Positions 14,101-26,015 of a stretch of 64,000 nucleotides of DNA are shown here, one piece after another. The DNA lies in NCBI GenBank assembly GCA_905182995.1, contig CAJJDP010000169.1, forward strand, positions 65,182-129,181, in the 5' to 3' direction. The translations under genes were made by a program, and so were the position numbers. Below the pieces are notes generated by a model. It did not search any database. It was not told the DNA's origin and worked only from the letters and a program-made list of their open reading frames with translations. Source of the DNA: Paramecium octaurelia (lineage: Eukaryota; Ciliophora; Oligohymenophorea; Peniculida; Parameciidae). Position 1 is the stretch's first letter, and each line of letters opens with the position of its first letter.

Positions 14101-14521
14101 GAAAAATAGGCATAGTTCGTAGGAGGTTAACCCTTGCGTTGAATTATTGTTTCATATCATGTGTTTCAAAGCCTACAAGAGATATGCAATCAAATTGAAG
14201 GAGAGAATGAATAGACAACAGAACGAATTCAGTTAAAAGAGCTCTGATTCTTCGTATCTCCACAAAAGCTCTGACATAGTGTAGAGAGACAGCATAAGTC
14301 AATCCTTAGAATCAATCTAAGAATCTAAACAATAATTTTGCTTACCCCCTGATTTAACTGTTTATCAGAGTGATGTGAATATTGCAATCAAAGATAATAG
14401 TCAAAACACGAAGAATAGAGGATCAGTCTAATAGCTTGTGGAATAAAAACTAGAAAATATTAGCGAATTCAATAGCGAACAAAGCATCAGCTTCAACAAG
14501 TTAAATGATATATCGAATTGA
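8101..14521 (+). CDS. four-domain voltage-gated cation channel alpha-1 subunit (Cav-like)
   Basis: Five introns (8131-8159, 8405-8426, 11313-11339, 12956-12981, 13394-13419) give 2,096 residues and the model closes. There are four repeats of S1-S6. The S4 helices carry regular Arg, for example [11 protein letters not shown] (I), [11 protein letters not shown] (II), [12 protein letters not shown] (III) and [12 protein letters not shown] (IV). The pore loops read TTLEGW, LTLENW, STQEGW and TTGEDW at about residues 333, 1122, 1460 and 1756, a Glu-Glu-Glu-Asp filter that favours Ca2+. The I-II linker (about 500 residues, 9.3-10.9 kb) is unusually long, Ser/Lys/Gln-rich and probably regulatory. 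The C-terminal tail is about 300 residues. The family underlies the ciliary Ca2+ current that reverses swimming; that role is inferred. Confidence 0.95.
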
Positions 14522-14579
14522 CTCCTATTTGTATATTTTAAGATTTCAAACTACATATATTTCTTAGTATAAGCAATTC

Positions 14580-15369
14580 TCATTTTAATAAATATCCCAC
14601 TTGAAATTTCTCAAGAATGTAATGGAAGTTGATCCAAGGATGATGTTGGAAGAACAAGAGAGTGGCATCCATTCCTACTCCCCTGAGAATTTATTCTCGA
14701 CCCCCTGGATGTTTCTCTATATAATAAGACACATCATAGATATTGTCCTGCAACACAATCCAAGCGTCATTTTATGTATTATGTAATTGAACCTTGATAT
14801 TAATAAAAAGAGAGCAATACCTCTTCAATGGTGTATGACTTAAAATCAGTTTGCCGTTTATGGATTGGTTGATTGGTTGTTGATTTAATTTTAGTGATTG
14901 GATAAGTGTTGGCACTTCTCTCAATGCTTTATTTTTGGTTAATCATGTTGGTATTGTCCTTAATGTTTTGACTGGCTTCTCGATATTGTTGATTAAGATT
15001 AAAGATGGTTTGCATCTGATAATTGACACTTTCCAATTTTTACATTTTCTTGTACTTTTGAATCACAAGTTGATTTGGATGTATCTGGTAGAGATTCTAA
15101 AATTCCTATTCTTCCACCATATTCATCATCTGTGGGTTGTTGGTGTTCGTGATATAGACATTTTGCGATTGAATGAAATGAGGGAGTGAGTTTTGGATAG
15201 GTTGGGAATTGGAATCAAGGAAGGTCATGTGATTCAGTTTATTTTTGGTTGAGATTTCATTGAAAAGGAAGAAGAGCACTTCATTGACGATTGTTGGATC
15301 GAGATCTTGCCAGACGAGGCTGTATTGGCGATTGCCATAGTAGAAATTGATTTGATGATTGATATTCAT
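14580..15369 (-). CDS. ubiquitin-like plus cytochrome b5-domain protein
   Basis: 253 residues; one 28-nt intron (14793-14820, GTA...AAG) brings the frames together and the model closes. Residues 1 to about 75 have a ubiquitin/PB1-like pattern, followed by a low-complexity linker. The last 75 residues are a cytochrome b5 fold: YTIEEV, W in DAWIVLQDNIYDVS, the heme-ligand His in EKHPGGREQIL and a second His in LLFFQHHPWI. No membrane anchor follows the heme domain, so it is probably soluble. The ubiquitin-like assignment is weaker than the b5 assignment. The start lies only 12 bp from the divergent TBCK-like gene. The partner reductase is not in the window. Confidence 0.85.
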
Positions 15370-15381
15370 TATATTATAAAA
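15370..15381. promoter_or_regulatory. 12-bp spacer between divergent start codons
   Basis: Only ATATTATAAAAA separates the ATG codons of the cytochrome b5 gene and the TBCK-like ORF. The + start is less certain because the 5' exon of that gene is unresolved. Confidence 0.45.
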
Positions 15382-18300
15382 ATGAATGAAAATGGTATAC
15401 TCGAGGAGTATAGGAGGGAATCATTAAGTTCAACCAATCAAACGGTTGAAACTCCAACACAGGAGGAAATGGATTGGTAGGCATTTCAATAAGTATTAAT
15501 CTAAGAGAGAGTCGAAGTAAGGAGGAAGAAAATAATAATAGAAAAGAGGTTGTAATAAATTAAGTGTTGAAGTTGAGTGGGAATATGCCAGTGATTCAAT
15601 TCAGGGGAAGTAGTTTGATATTTGAGGGGAGTACGAGAGATTCTATTTTTGATGAAGAATGTAGTATTTAATGATATCAAATAGAAGTCTATTAAACCTC
15701 TCCTTGCATCAGAGTGCATTTAAGGAACTTGGTGATTATGGCATGTAATGTTGAGAACTTTCAAAATTAAGGGGTGTTCATTACATTTGATAAGTCGCTA
15801 ACAATAAACGATACAATATTGAAGGGATTTTAAGTATATGTTGATTGTGAGAACAACGGGACGAAATTGAGTATGAATCATTCGATAATTAAGAGTGATT
15901 GTTAATAGCAATAATAGCCAGTTTTGATTCATGCCGACAACCTCGGAGAATTTGCGATGGAACTTACAAATTCAATAATAGAAGGTAGTTTAGTCATTAT
16001 GACAAATAGTAAGAATGTGGAAATCACAATTAAGGATAATGAATTTAAAAATTAGTAAATTTCTATTTCATTTGAAAATGTCAAGAATAAATCAATCACA
16101 ATCCAAAAGAACATATTTTACCTGTCTCGCGATTATGGCATCAAAATTTCTGATGTTCTTGTGGATAAATTGCAGTTATTCAAAACACAATCACCAAATG
16201 TCGAATTGGAATCTATCTATACAATGTGATAGAAGTATGCCCCTTAATTCAACACATTAAACCAATCTCCCTCAATTAGAATGTATTGACAAGCATGGAA
16301 CAAACAGCTCTCAGGATAGGAGAATCGAATGACAAAAGCAAGTCTGAAGTTATGAAATAGGATTCAAGGTCAATATTAATAGTTGCCAATTCTAAGACAA
16401 TCGCTTTTCTAACTCTAATTCAAATTATGAACTCATTATCGCCAATACTAACATTGTAGTAAGAAAACCTAAATAATTTGATAGCATAATAAACAACTTC
16501 TAATTAATTCAAGGTCAAAAAACTGTCAAATAATGTGAATTATTTCAACTAAATATATATTGTAAATTCAATTATTCATTAATGTTAAAAACACCTAGTC
16601 TTAAATCATTCTCTAATCCAAGTGAAAGGAATCAATCTGAACAATACATCCAGTGTTATACAAATAAAATCATCAGACAAGAGCAGCAACTCAATTCCTC
16701 CTACTATGAAGAAGACCAATTCGACCAATGCTAAAACACTAATGATTCACAGCAATTTGAGGATTACATGCAAAACCTTATCACCATCATCTCCAACCCT
16801 CCACAATCACAATACTTAAGTAAATACTATGTGCTTTCTACCGAAAATGATACTATCACATTCATTAGCGAAACATCTCCAGAAACACTTATGGATTATA
16901 TTAAATTTAGACATTAGAATAAGGCTCCCATGAATGAAGATGAAATTGTCTATTTGGCATATGCGTTACTGAATGGTTTATCAAACATCAACATTTTGTA
17001 CTTGAGTCCCACCAACATAATCAAAAAATGGAAGATCATAAATTACATGGAGCAAATAACCCACCAAAATCATCGATCATTTTTAGAATCAGAGGACAAA
17101 TAATACTTGGCCCCTGAACTCTATAAATATTTAGACATCGAACTTAATGATTGCGACGATTTCAATAAACATCTGAGCCAAGAAATTAAAGCTCCTAAAG
17201 CCTCCGTTTATTCATTAGGAGTCATCCTCTTACAATGCATCTATTTTGAATTCAAAAAAGATAGCTTTAATCATCTGGACATTCTCAAGAACTCTAAATA
17301 CAGTTGGTCATTGAGAGATCTTATTGAATAAATGTTAAGAGAAGAGGATGAAAGGAGTTCAGTCTAAGAATTACTTTAAAATCCTTTATTCTATACACAG
17401 AAGCAAATCGCTATCTAACCAAAACAATAGAATCAGATGTCTTTGGCTGTATTCTTTCAATTTGTTAAAAACAAATTTTTCAATCTAGATTGGGCTGATC
17501 ATTTTTTTTCTATGGAAGAAATCATTTTTATTAGCGATCTCAAGGAAGGTATCTATCCTATTGGAGAGTTGAAATCAGAAATAAATAGTTAAATTACATA
17601 AATCATTCAATGTTGTCCCAACAATTGTACACTAGAAGAGTTGATTGCTACTCTTACTAAAATCTCAAATCCATAATAATAAGAGGAAAATCAAGTCGTC
17701 TAACCAAAAAAGGACTAATTTCTGTTCAGAAAATGGTTTAAAAAACAAGAATAAAAAAGTGAAGATATGTAAGAATAAGTTATTGCACCTCAAGAACCTA
17801 CTTATATGGCCTAGGTGCTATTATTAAAATTGATATCTTAGGCATCTGAAAAGGCTTTTTAAACTTTCATTTCTAAGGTAATTCATTTTATGGGAGGCTC
17901 TGGCTTAATTTGGTAAAACATAAGAAAAGCAATTTGGCCAAGGGCGCTTGGTTTTGAATCATTAGAAGCCCAAAGGCAGATTGTGTAATTGACACTTGAA
18001 TTGTGTGAATATTTGAATGCTTAAAAGGAGAAGGACTTAATTCAACTTGAAAAAGACTTAATCAGATAAAAGTACAGCAAAAGAACTCAAGAAGCAGTAA
18101 GAGGAACCATACGAGGATTTATCAATCAGTCTGTCTCAAATTGTTATATATAAGGAATGGATTCCATTTCATATATTCTCTTAGAAGCTTTTAATTATGA
18201 TTCAGAACTGAGTACGATATGCTTGAATGAGATCTACAAAAAGAGAATAGTGAACTTACCCTCTGGGGAGGAATAAGTAGAAATTAGTGAATATTTTGGA

Positions 18301-19215
18301 TAAAAGTTGTAAGAGAAGATTCTGCTTTACAATTGGACACTTTAATATTTTGATCCAGGTTTAAGTAATCATTTAAAAGAAACAGATTTCAAATGTGAAA
18401 CTCATATTGTTTCATGGTTTAGTACTTTCTATGCCAGAGAATTCAGCTTAGAGAATGTTATGAAGATTTACGATTATTTCTTAATTTCTGATGAATCATT
18501 CGAAATCCTATTAGCATGTTAAATAATGTTGGAACTCAAATCCACCTTTGAAATCAAAGACAGTGAAGGAATGCTTAGTTGTTTGAAGAATCTTTAAAAT
18601 AATATACAATTAGATAATTGTTTGTAAAATGCCCTAAGATTTACAAGCTAACTACATAAAACATTTTTCATTCTCACTCATTAAGATGAAGAAATTTGCA
18701 ATCAGATGAAGGAAGAAAATGAGTACTTATAAGAACGACCCTGGGAGCATCCGCTAACATTTAAATAGTTACAAGAGCAATTGATATTTTCTATTTCGAT
18801 TCATGATTTTCAACAATTATTGAGGGAACAAAAATAAAACTTTAATGTGCTATCTTTGGATATGAGAAGTGCTAAGGAATACGAATAGGCTTGCGTTTCT
18901 GGTTCTTTGTTCGCATTCTATGACAAGAAGAAGATCAATAACATTTAGTTATTAAATTATTTCGAACTAAGAGGATTAGTTGAAGAATAGAGCATTTATT
19001 ATGTAGTTGTGATTTGCGATACAGAAAAGCAAAATGTAAATGAAATCATAGATTATTTGCTTAAATAAAGAATCAAACGTCTTGTTCTGTTAAAGGGGGG
19101 AATTTAAGCTGCCTTGCTTGATGCGTAGGATATCATTAAAATTAAACAGAAGGCAGTGTTGCCTCCATGGATAAAAATGCAAATTGATGAATTAAAGAAA
19201 AAAAATATGTAATGA
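15382..19215 (+). CDS. TBCK-like protein: beta-helix, pseudokinase, TBC and rhodanese domains
   Basis: From 16.37 kb one frame runs to the TGA at 19213-19215. A degenerate kinase domain has KQYLAPELYKYL in the APE region but no HRD or DFG. A Rab-GAP TBC domain follows, with IRKAIWPRALGF, the arginine-finger Asp/Arg in LEKDLIR and the glutamine finger in CYIQGM. A rhodanese domain has LDMRSAKEYE and a Cys in VVICDTE. Pseudokinase-TBC-rhodanese is the TBCK architecture. Upstream (15.5-16.6 kb) lie beta-helix repeats; a 24-nt intron with an in-frame TGA is at 15661-15684 and a possible 20-nt intron at 16349-16368. Frame changes near 15.5 kb and 16.18 kb have no convincing intron, so the N-terminal exon structure and the fusion to TBCK are unresolved. 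Confidence 0.75.
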
Positions 19216-19257
19216 AAGATTGATAATATAAATTTTATGTTTTAAATTAAGATCACT

Positions 19258-21379
19258 ATGTTAATCCTGTATATCATATCTTGCTTTGAAGGCAGGAATC
19301 TTATACCTCTCTGTATAAATATAGGATTGATCTGTACTCAATTTGGCAGTCTTAAATTTCAAATGCACACTGTATTTCAAATTTATGAAACACTAATTTT
19401 GTTTATTTAAATCGCCCTTATTACCTTATATGACTAGCAGTTGATCGTTTACAATGTGATTTACATCATATTACTAGATGAAACAGCAAGATTCAAATAA
19501 TCTTTAATCCACAAGCTTTTATTGCTAGGTATACTGTTCTTATAATGAAGGAACTAGTGTTTTTATAATAATTTTTATCTCTTCAAATGTGTTTGAATAT
19601 TTAAGAAATGGTGCTTTTGCTTTAGGAATTATAATTGTGATGATTAATAAAGGAATTACAAAGAAGGAAGAATTTACCAATTTATTTTCGAGTACTAGGA
19701 CACAAAGTCCGAGAATATATGAGACTTAAGGCCTGATGATTGTTGATCCGCAGAATTTAAATTGTATATACATGAATGAATATGTGAAAAGAAAATTAGG
19801 TAATTAGTAATTAATAATAAATAAAATTGATTCAATAAGTAAATAAAAATTCGATTAGAAAATAAGAAATATTGAATTGTTTGAATTATTAAATGAATTT
19901 AGTTTAAAATAATTATAATCCATGTAAATATTGGATTCAAATATAATGTCTGACCATATTATTGAAATAACAAAAGATGAAAATCAAAATAAAATACATA
20001 TTACATTTTAGAATAACAAAGAAAGAGATGATTACCTTAAGAAAACATATCTATATCAAATACTGAAATAAATTTTTCATACTATCTCACATGAATTTGG
20101 AACTTCATTAAATTTTATGTTAGCGATAGCCTAAGTTGCAATAGACAAATATCCAAATCAAAAATATTATTACTCTATTCGAAACACATGTGAAATCATG
20201 CATTATTTCGTACTAGATATGGTTGATTACAATGATATTTTGGGGAATTAATTCAAATTGTAACTTGAAGAATTAGATCTCTAGACAATTTTGGAGTCAG
20301 TTACTACACTGTTTTAGGAATAATGCAGGTAAAAAGACTTATAATTGAGTTTTGAAAATCACATTCCTGAGAGCTGGTAAATAATATCTGATCAAAGAAG
20401 GATTAAGTAGATTTTGATCCATTTAATCTCAAATGCCTAGAAATTTACTTTGAGAGGTTCAATTGTGATAAAGGTATTGGCCATTAAGGATGATTTGATA
20501 CAATTCTCAGTAACAGATACAGGTATTGGGATAAGTTAAAATGATGAATAAAACCTAAGGAATATGTTAGAGTAGGATTTCAAAAATGAATAATAATTGT
20601 CATCAAATACAGCTGGTTTTGGATTGGGTTGTTATTTGGCGAATAAACTATGTTTGCATTTGTCGAATAAGCAGTTCAAACTTGAATTCAAGAGGAATGA
20701 AGTAGGAACAACATTTTGGTTTTAAGTTCAAAATAATGTTTTACCTACTCAAAGTATTGGGAGGATCTTGGGGATTTAATAAATCAATAAGCATTCATAT
20801 ATCGATTTGAAGTAATCCTAAATAGAGAGGGCAGTTGGAAAGAAGTTGAGCAGAGTGGCCAGTAAGCTATCACTCAATTCAAAATCAAGAATTATGTCCT
20901 TCAGATGTTTAATTGATCCTATAAAGGATTACACGGAAAGTGTGATAAATGAAGAAGTCAATTCAATAGAAAGAAAAGCCAGAACTTGTGTCTTGAATAG
21001 GAATATCAAAAAGTCAATGAAATTTTTGATAGTTGACGATGAAATCATTAACATTATAGGATTAAAATTGATTTTGAAAAGAATGAACATTGATATCGAT
21101 TATGTGTTCAATGGAGTGGAGTGTTTACGGTAGGTTGAATAGAAGAGATACATTTATTAAGGGATCTTCATGGATATCAATATGCCTTTGATGGATGGAT
21201 ACGAAACTACTTAGAAATTGATTTCTCGTTATGGAAATTAAATTAAGATTATTGCTTGTACTGCCTACACTGATAGCGAAACTAAACAACGTTGTTATGA
21301 CATTGGAATGAGTTACTTCCTTAACAAGCCAGTGAACATCGTAGAATTATAAAAAATACTTATATAATTTTAATAATGA
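19258..21379 (+). CDS. membrane hybrid histidine kinase with receiver domain (tandem 1)
   Basis: One 22-nt intron (19529-19550, GTA...AAG) gives 699 residues and the model closes. The N-terminal 130 residues are strongly hydrophobic (several helices). The H-box is TISHEFGTSLNF (His near 271). The ATPase domain has HLISNAQKFT, TDTGIGI and TAGFGLGCY. The receiver has IVDDEIIN, the phospho-Asp near 632 in FMDINMPLMDG, ACTAY and LNKPV. All catalytic residues are present. It begins 42 bp after the TBCK-like gene, and its TGA (21377-21379) overlaps the ATG of the next kinase. It is probably a duplicate of its two neighbours; the three are similar but well diverged. Confidence 0.93.
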
Positions 21380-23710
21380 TATTGCTAATATTTGCAGACA
21401 TTTCATCAATCATCTTAGAATTTTGGGAATGCCAATAAATTATTGAATATGTCTTTCTGAGCATATCCTTGTTTATTGATGTATTTCTTATTGCTTTCTC
21501 CTTTAAGAAATAGCAAAACTACTTAATCAGAGTGTTACTATTGATTTAAGCCTTAATCCTTTTTTCCTTATTTAAAGATCCAAAGCTTTTAGCAATCAAT
21601 GCAATATATCAATGTCTAATGAGGCACTTAATATAATCTTCTAATATAATATTTAATTGCCTGGAATATTCATGTATACCTTAAATTTAATTAGGCTTTT
21701 TGGTATTGATAGCCATTTTGAGTGCAAAATATGAATTATTTGATGTAATGCGTACAGCTCTCTCTGCAATTTTCTTAATTGGATATTAAGTGAAAGAACA
21801 AGTTTCCTTAAAATAAAATTAACAGAAGGGAGTTGAAAACCAAACAGACTAATTCCCAATTTAGATAGAAACAGATACGATTATAACTTAGTAACAATTA
21901 ACATCAAATAATCCAGAAATTTTTCTAGATGATTTTCTTGGTATTGTTCAATCCAATTAGAAAATGAACGATATTTTGTAGCAATTGAATTATGACGATG
22001 TTACTAAGCTCTTGCAAGAAATATAAATTACAAACATTGATTCTAATTCTGAAAAGAAGATAGGAAGATATAAAGAAGACTCATTATGGTTTTTATTAAA
22101 AAGGATAATTAATAAAAGATTAGAAATTTATGTTTAAGTTTTGGATTATAATCATCCTGAATTTCAAAAATTTTTAATTTTGATACATTACAAGAATCAG
22201 TTTTAAATTCAATTCATATAAGTGAATGAAAGAGACACTTTTACCAAAAAGAAATATCTCAGTCAAATATTATACTAGTTATTCAAATCATTTTCACATG
22301 AATTCGGAACATTACTAAATTATCTCTTGGCACTATCTTAAGTAGCAACAGATCAATTTCCAAATCAAGTGGGGTTTTTCTAACCAATAAAATCGACAGG
22401 TCTAATAATGCATCATTTTGTTTAGGACATGGTTGACTATAGCGATATTTTAAATAAGAAATTCTAGTTGTAATTCGCACCTCTCGATGTGGAAGACTTA
22501 CTCTAAGAAGTTATCGGCTTTTATAAACCATAAATTGAAGAGAAAGGTTTGAAAATTAGTTATTAAATTAATCTGGAAGACAAGTAAAAGTTTTTCGATG
22601 GTCGAAGATGCAAATAAGTATTGAGTAATCTAATTGCAAATGCTTAAAAGTTTACAGTTTAAGGAGCAATCCAAATCACTGTTACTGAGTAATAAGGTTT
22701 CACAATATTTTCAGTAGAAGATACTGGATTCGGAATGAACTTAGAATCATTTGAAAATCTAAATCACATCTTAGAAAGTGAGTTTAAATCTGAACAAAAG
22801 ATTTCGCAACATACTGCTGGATTTGGTTTGGGCTGTTATTTATCAAATTAAATTGCTTTGAAATTATCAAACTTGTCTATATTAGCTGGTGGAGGATTAC
22901 AATATACTAGGTTAGAGAAAGGAATTCGTGTTTCTTTTCGAGTCAAGAATTAACCATTTGAAATTTTGTATACAAGTTGCGACATCTCCTCAATGAAATC
23001 TGGAATATTGTTTAATGAAAATGGATATTTCGATTCTCGTTAATCTATCATTGATTTATAACTTCCAAATAAACATAAATCTACAGAAAACCATTTGATA
23101 TTGAATATGAATAGAAAATCTGCTTTATTATCAATATCATTTTCTCCTAATTAGATAAATTATTAAGTTGAACAAGAATTAAATCAAGAAAATGAAATTT
23201 CTGATAGATTAAGGAAGTGTCAATTTGTTAAAAGAAGAGAAACCTAAAAAAAGTCACCTACTTTTGGAGCTTCTACTAGTGATGATGTAAAGGATATCAA
23301 AAATTTCAAAGAATAAACGCATATCTTAATTGTTGATGATGAGATGATTAATATTATTAGTCTTAAGATACTGCTTAGTCAATTTAATATTAAATGCACT
23401 TCTGCTTTTAATGGATTGGAAGCATTAAATAAATTGAAAGAATGTAAAAAAATCGGAATATTTTTTAGCTAATGAGCGATTCGATTTGATATTTATGGAT
23501 GTCAATATGCCTATAATGGATGGATTTGAAACCACAGAATAAATATTGAAACTTGATGATAATTTACTCATTGTAGCTTGTACTGCCTTTGCTGATGTGG
23601 AGACCAAAGCTAAATGCTATTCTGTTGGAATGAAGTACTACATCAACAAACCAGTTACAAAATTAGAACTCATGAAATTATTGAATCACTTAAATTTAAT
23701 TATATAATGA
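21376..23710 (+). CDS. membrane hybrid histidine kinase with receiver domain (tandem 2)
   Basis: 769 residues with one 25-nt intron (23444-23468). The ATG at 21376 is the only in-frame Met before the hydrophobic N-terminus and overlaps the stop of the preceding gene. The H-box is SFSHEFGTLLNY (His near 308). The ATPase motifs are NLIANAQKFT, EDTGFGM and TAGFGLGCY. A Ser/Lys/Gln-rich linker precedes the receiver: IVDDEMIN, phospho-Asp near 700 in FMDVNMPIMDG, ACTAF, INKPV. G1 is GFG instead of GIG, which should be tolerated. The stop (23708-23710) overlaps the next start in the same ATGA manner. Confidence 0.93.
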
Positions 23711-26015
23711 TTAAACATAAAAAATACGCCATACTAGGGATGTACATACTGCAAATCATTTATTCGACTCTAGAATGCACTCGAGTCCCCATCTTGAAAC
23801 TCATTTTGCTTTTAATCAGCTTAGTTATAAGCATATTTTAAATAGTACTTTTCACAAAATGTAATAAATTGAATATATTTACTCAATTCGCCATCAATAT
23901 TATGAGTATTTTTGCCAGACAGAGTGATCAATTTATGATACTATAATCCGTTGTAGGATTTACAATATTTATGCAAATTGATTAAAAAAGATGGCATATA
24001 AATATTCTTGCTTGTTCAAGTAGTATTGGAAAATTATCATAGTCCATGTAACCCTAATCTGTATATATTCATAAAATAATGAAGTCCAATCTTATTTGAT
24101 GACCATATTCACGATCATGATTCTCTCCTATTTCTCTTGGGCTACCAAAGGATAAAAACAACAAAAAGAGCAAAGCAAAGGGTCTTTGCTTACATCTCGA
24201 GTGCCCAACACGTTGAAATCCCTCGTTTCTTTGGAGGATATACATTTTATTGAATAAAAAGCGATTGTTCTTGAAAATTCAACTAGCCTTGAGGTGAGAA
24301 CCTTTGCCAATGAACTCAGAGAATTGTTAATAAGGGACGAGGTTTTGGAAGACAATTTATTGGATCACATGAAAATACTAAAGGTGGACAAACAAACCCA
24401 AAGAAACCTAAATTAAAAAATAAAGGGGATTAGTATGCGTTAGCTTATAAATAAATGTTAAATTTTACAGAAGACTGCAGAGATAGTAATAATAAAAACT
24501 AATTTCATATAATTGGAGTATTATTAGATAAAGTTGAAATTTGAAAGAGATGTGATCATGTTAAAGTTTGAAGAAATCAAAGAGTTTGCCAAATACATAA
24601 AAAAGAATTCATGTTATGCACTGATGAATAAATTGTTTCAATCATTCAGTCATGAATTTGGGACATTATTGAATCAGATCGCATTAAATGCCTAGAATGG
24701 TTTAGCCTAATTTCCATCTATGAAGGAGCAATTTGATTCCATTTATAATTGTGTAGTTATGATGAATAACATGGTCAAAGACTTAAAGGATTTTCATTAA
24801 TTACGCAGTAAAACGTTTCAACTCGAGATTGTTGATGTGAATATTGATGACATATTTGCTGAGCTCTCAAGCTTATTCAAATAACAAGTAGCCTAAAAAA
24901 AGCTATCCCTTTATCTAGTGAATCGAGTAAAAATGACCTTCAAGTAAGATGAATAAAGAATTAAATAAATACTGTAAAATCTTATATAAAATGCTATCAA
25001 ATACACGAATTAGGATGGACACATTTATGTTACTGCAGAGAAGGAGGATGACAAAAGAATAAGGTTCTCTGTTTTGGATTCAGGTATTGGAATAACTGAA
25101 AGTGTTGCTTCCAATATTGAGTAAATGCTGGGTAATGATCTGATTTTGACATCAAAACTTTCAGAAGGGGCAGCTGGTTTAGGTTTAGGATTGCTGAATT
25201 CAAATTATTTAATCAAACACTTGTCTTCCTTCCAATAAGCACATAAGGAAAACTTATAATTTAAATCAAAGTTAGGAGATGGCACTAAGTTTTGGTTTAA
25301 TATTTGGAAATATCAAGTATTGGATTCATCTGAAAGTTAATTCGAATCAAAGTCAATAAAAATGATTGACAAGAAGGTCTTCCTCCATTAGAAATCCAAC
25401 ATTGTACCTCCTCTTTCCTGCTTTGCCTAAAATCCTAAAAGTTGTCCTTCATAAATCAGAAAACTGACTCCTAGCAGGTCTTGCCAAAATAAGCAATAAC
25501 CTTAAATATTTTTTCCATCTAACATCAAAGATGAGAATATTAGGATAATGGAAGAGGACGACAGAACCATCTCAGACGATCCTAAACCAAATCATTTACC
25601 AGGTTTAAAAGCGAGATTACCGTCTATGTGCTCCCCTTAATGTTAATATGCTAAATTACTTCTGGTCGATGATGAACCGGCTAACTTATTCCCTCTAAAG
25701 ATTATGATTAAAATGCTTGGTTTTGATTGTGACATAGCCTTAACTGGATATTAGGCTATCCAATTGGTGGAATCAAGATTAAATTAAAAATGTTAATATC
25801 ATTTAATTTTAATGGATATCAATATGCCCTAGATGGATGGATTTGAAACTACAAGATCAATTAAAAAGATTTAACCAGAAATTGTAATTGTAGCTTGTTC
25901 GGCATTCAGTGATATGTTAACAAAATATTAAGCCCAGTCGCATGGGATGGTGGCTTATCTAGAAAAACCAATAAATAAAGAAAATTTATAGCAAATATTG
26001 GAAATGTGTTTATGA
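23707..26015 (+). CDS. membrane hybrid histidine kinase with receiver domain (tandem 3)
   Basis: About 756 residues if the 38-nt stretch 23953-23990 (GTA...AAG) is an intron; this is long for the window but closes the model. The N-terminus has several membrane helices. The H-box is SFSHEFGTLLNQ (His near 303). The ATPase domain has NLIQNAIKYT, LDSGIGI and AAGLGLGLL. The receiver has LVDDEPAN, phospho-Asp near 691 in LMDINMPQMDG, ACSAF (Ser in the Thr position) and LEKPI. It is the most diverged of the three tandem kinases. Its TGA is immediately followed by the stop of the convergent ankyrin gene. Confidence 0.9.

Noticed and set aside
16283-16860. Long alternative open frame through the TBCK 5' region
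   Set aside because: It stays open to 16.93 kb but the peptide is Ser/Thr/Asn-biased after 16.37 kb, whereas the neighbouring frame leads straight into the pseudokinase.
21340-21410. Possible intron fusing kinase 1 to kinase 2
   Set aside because: No GT...AG pair in this stretch joins the two frames, so the overlap cannot be explained by a missed splice here.
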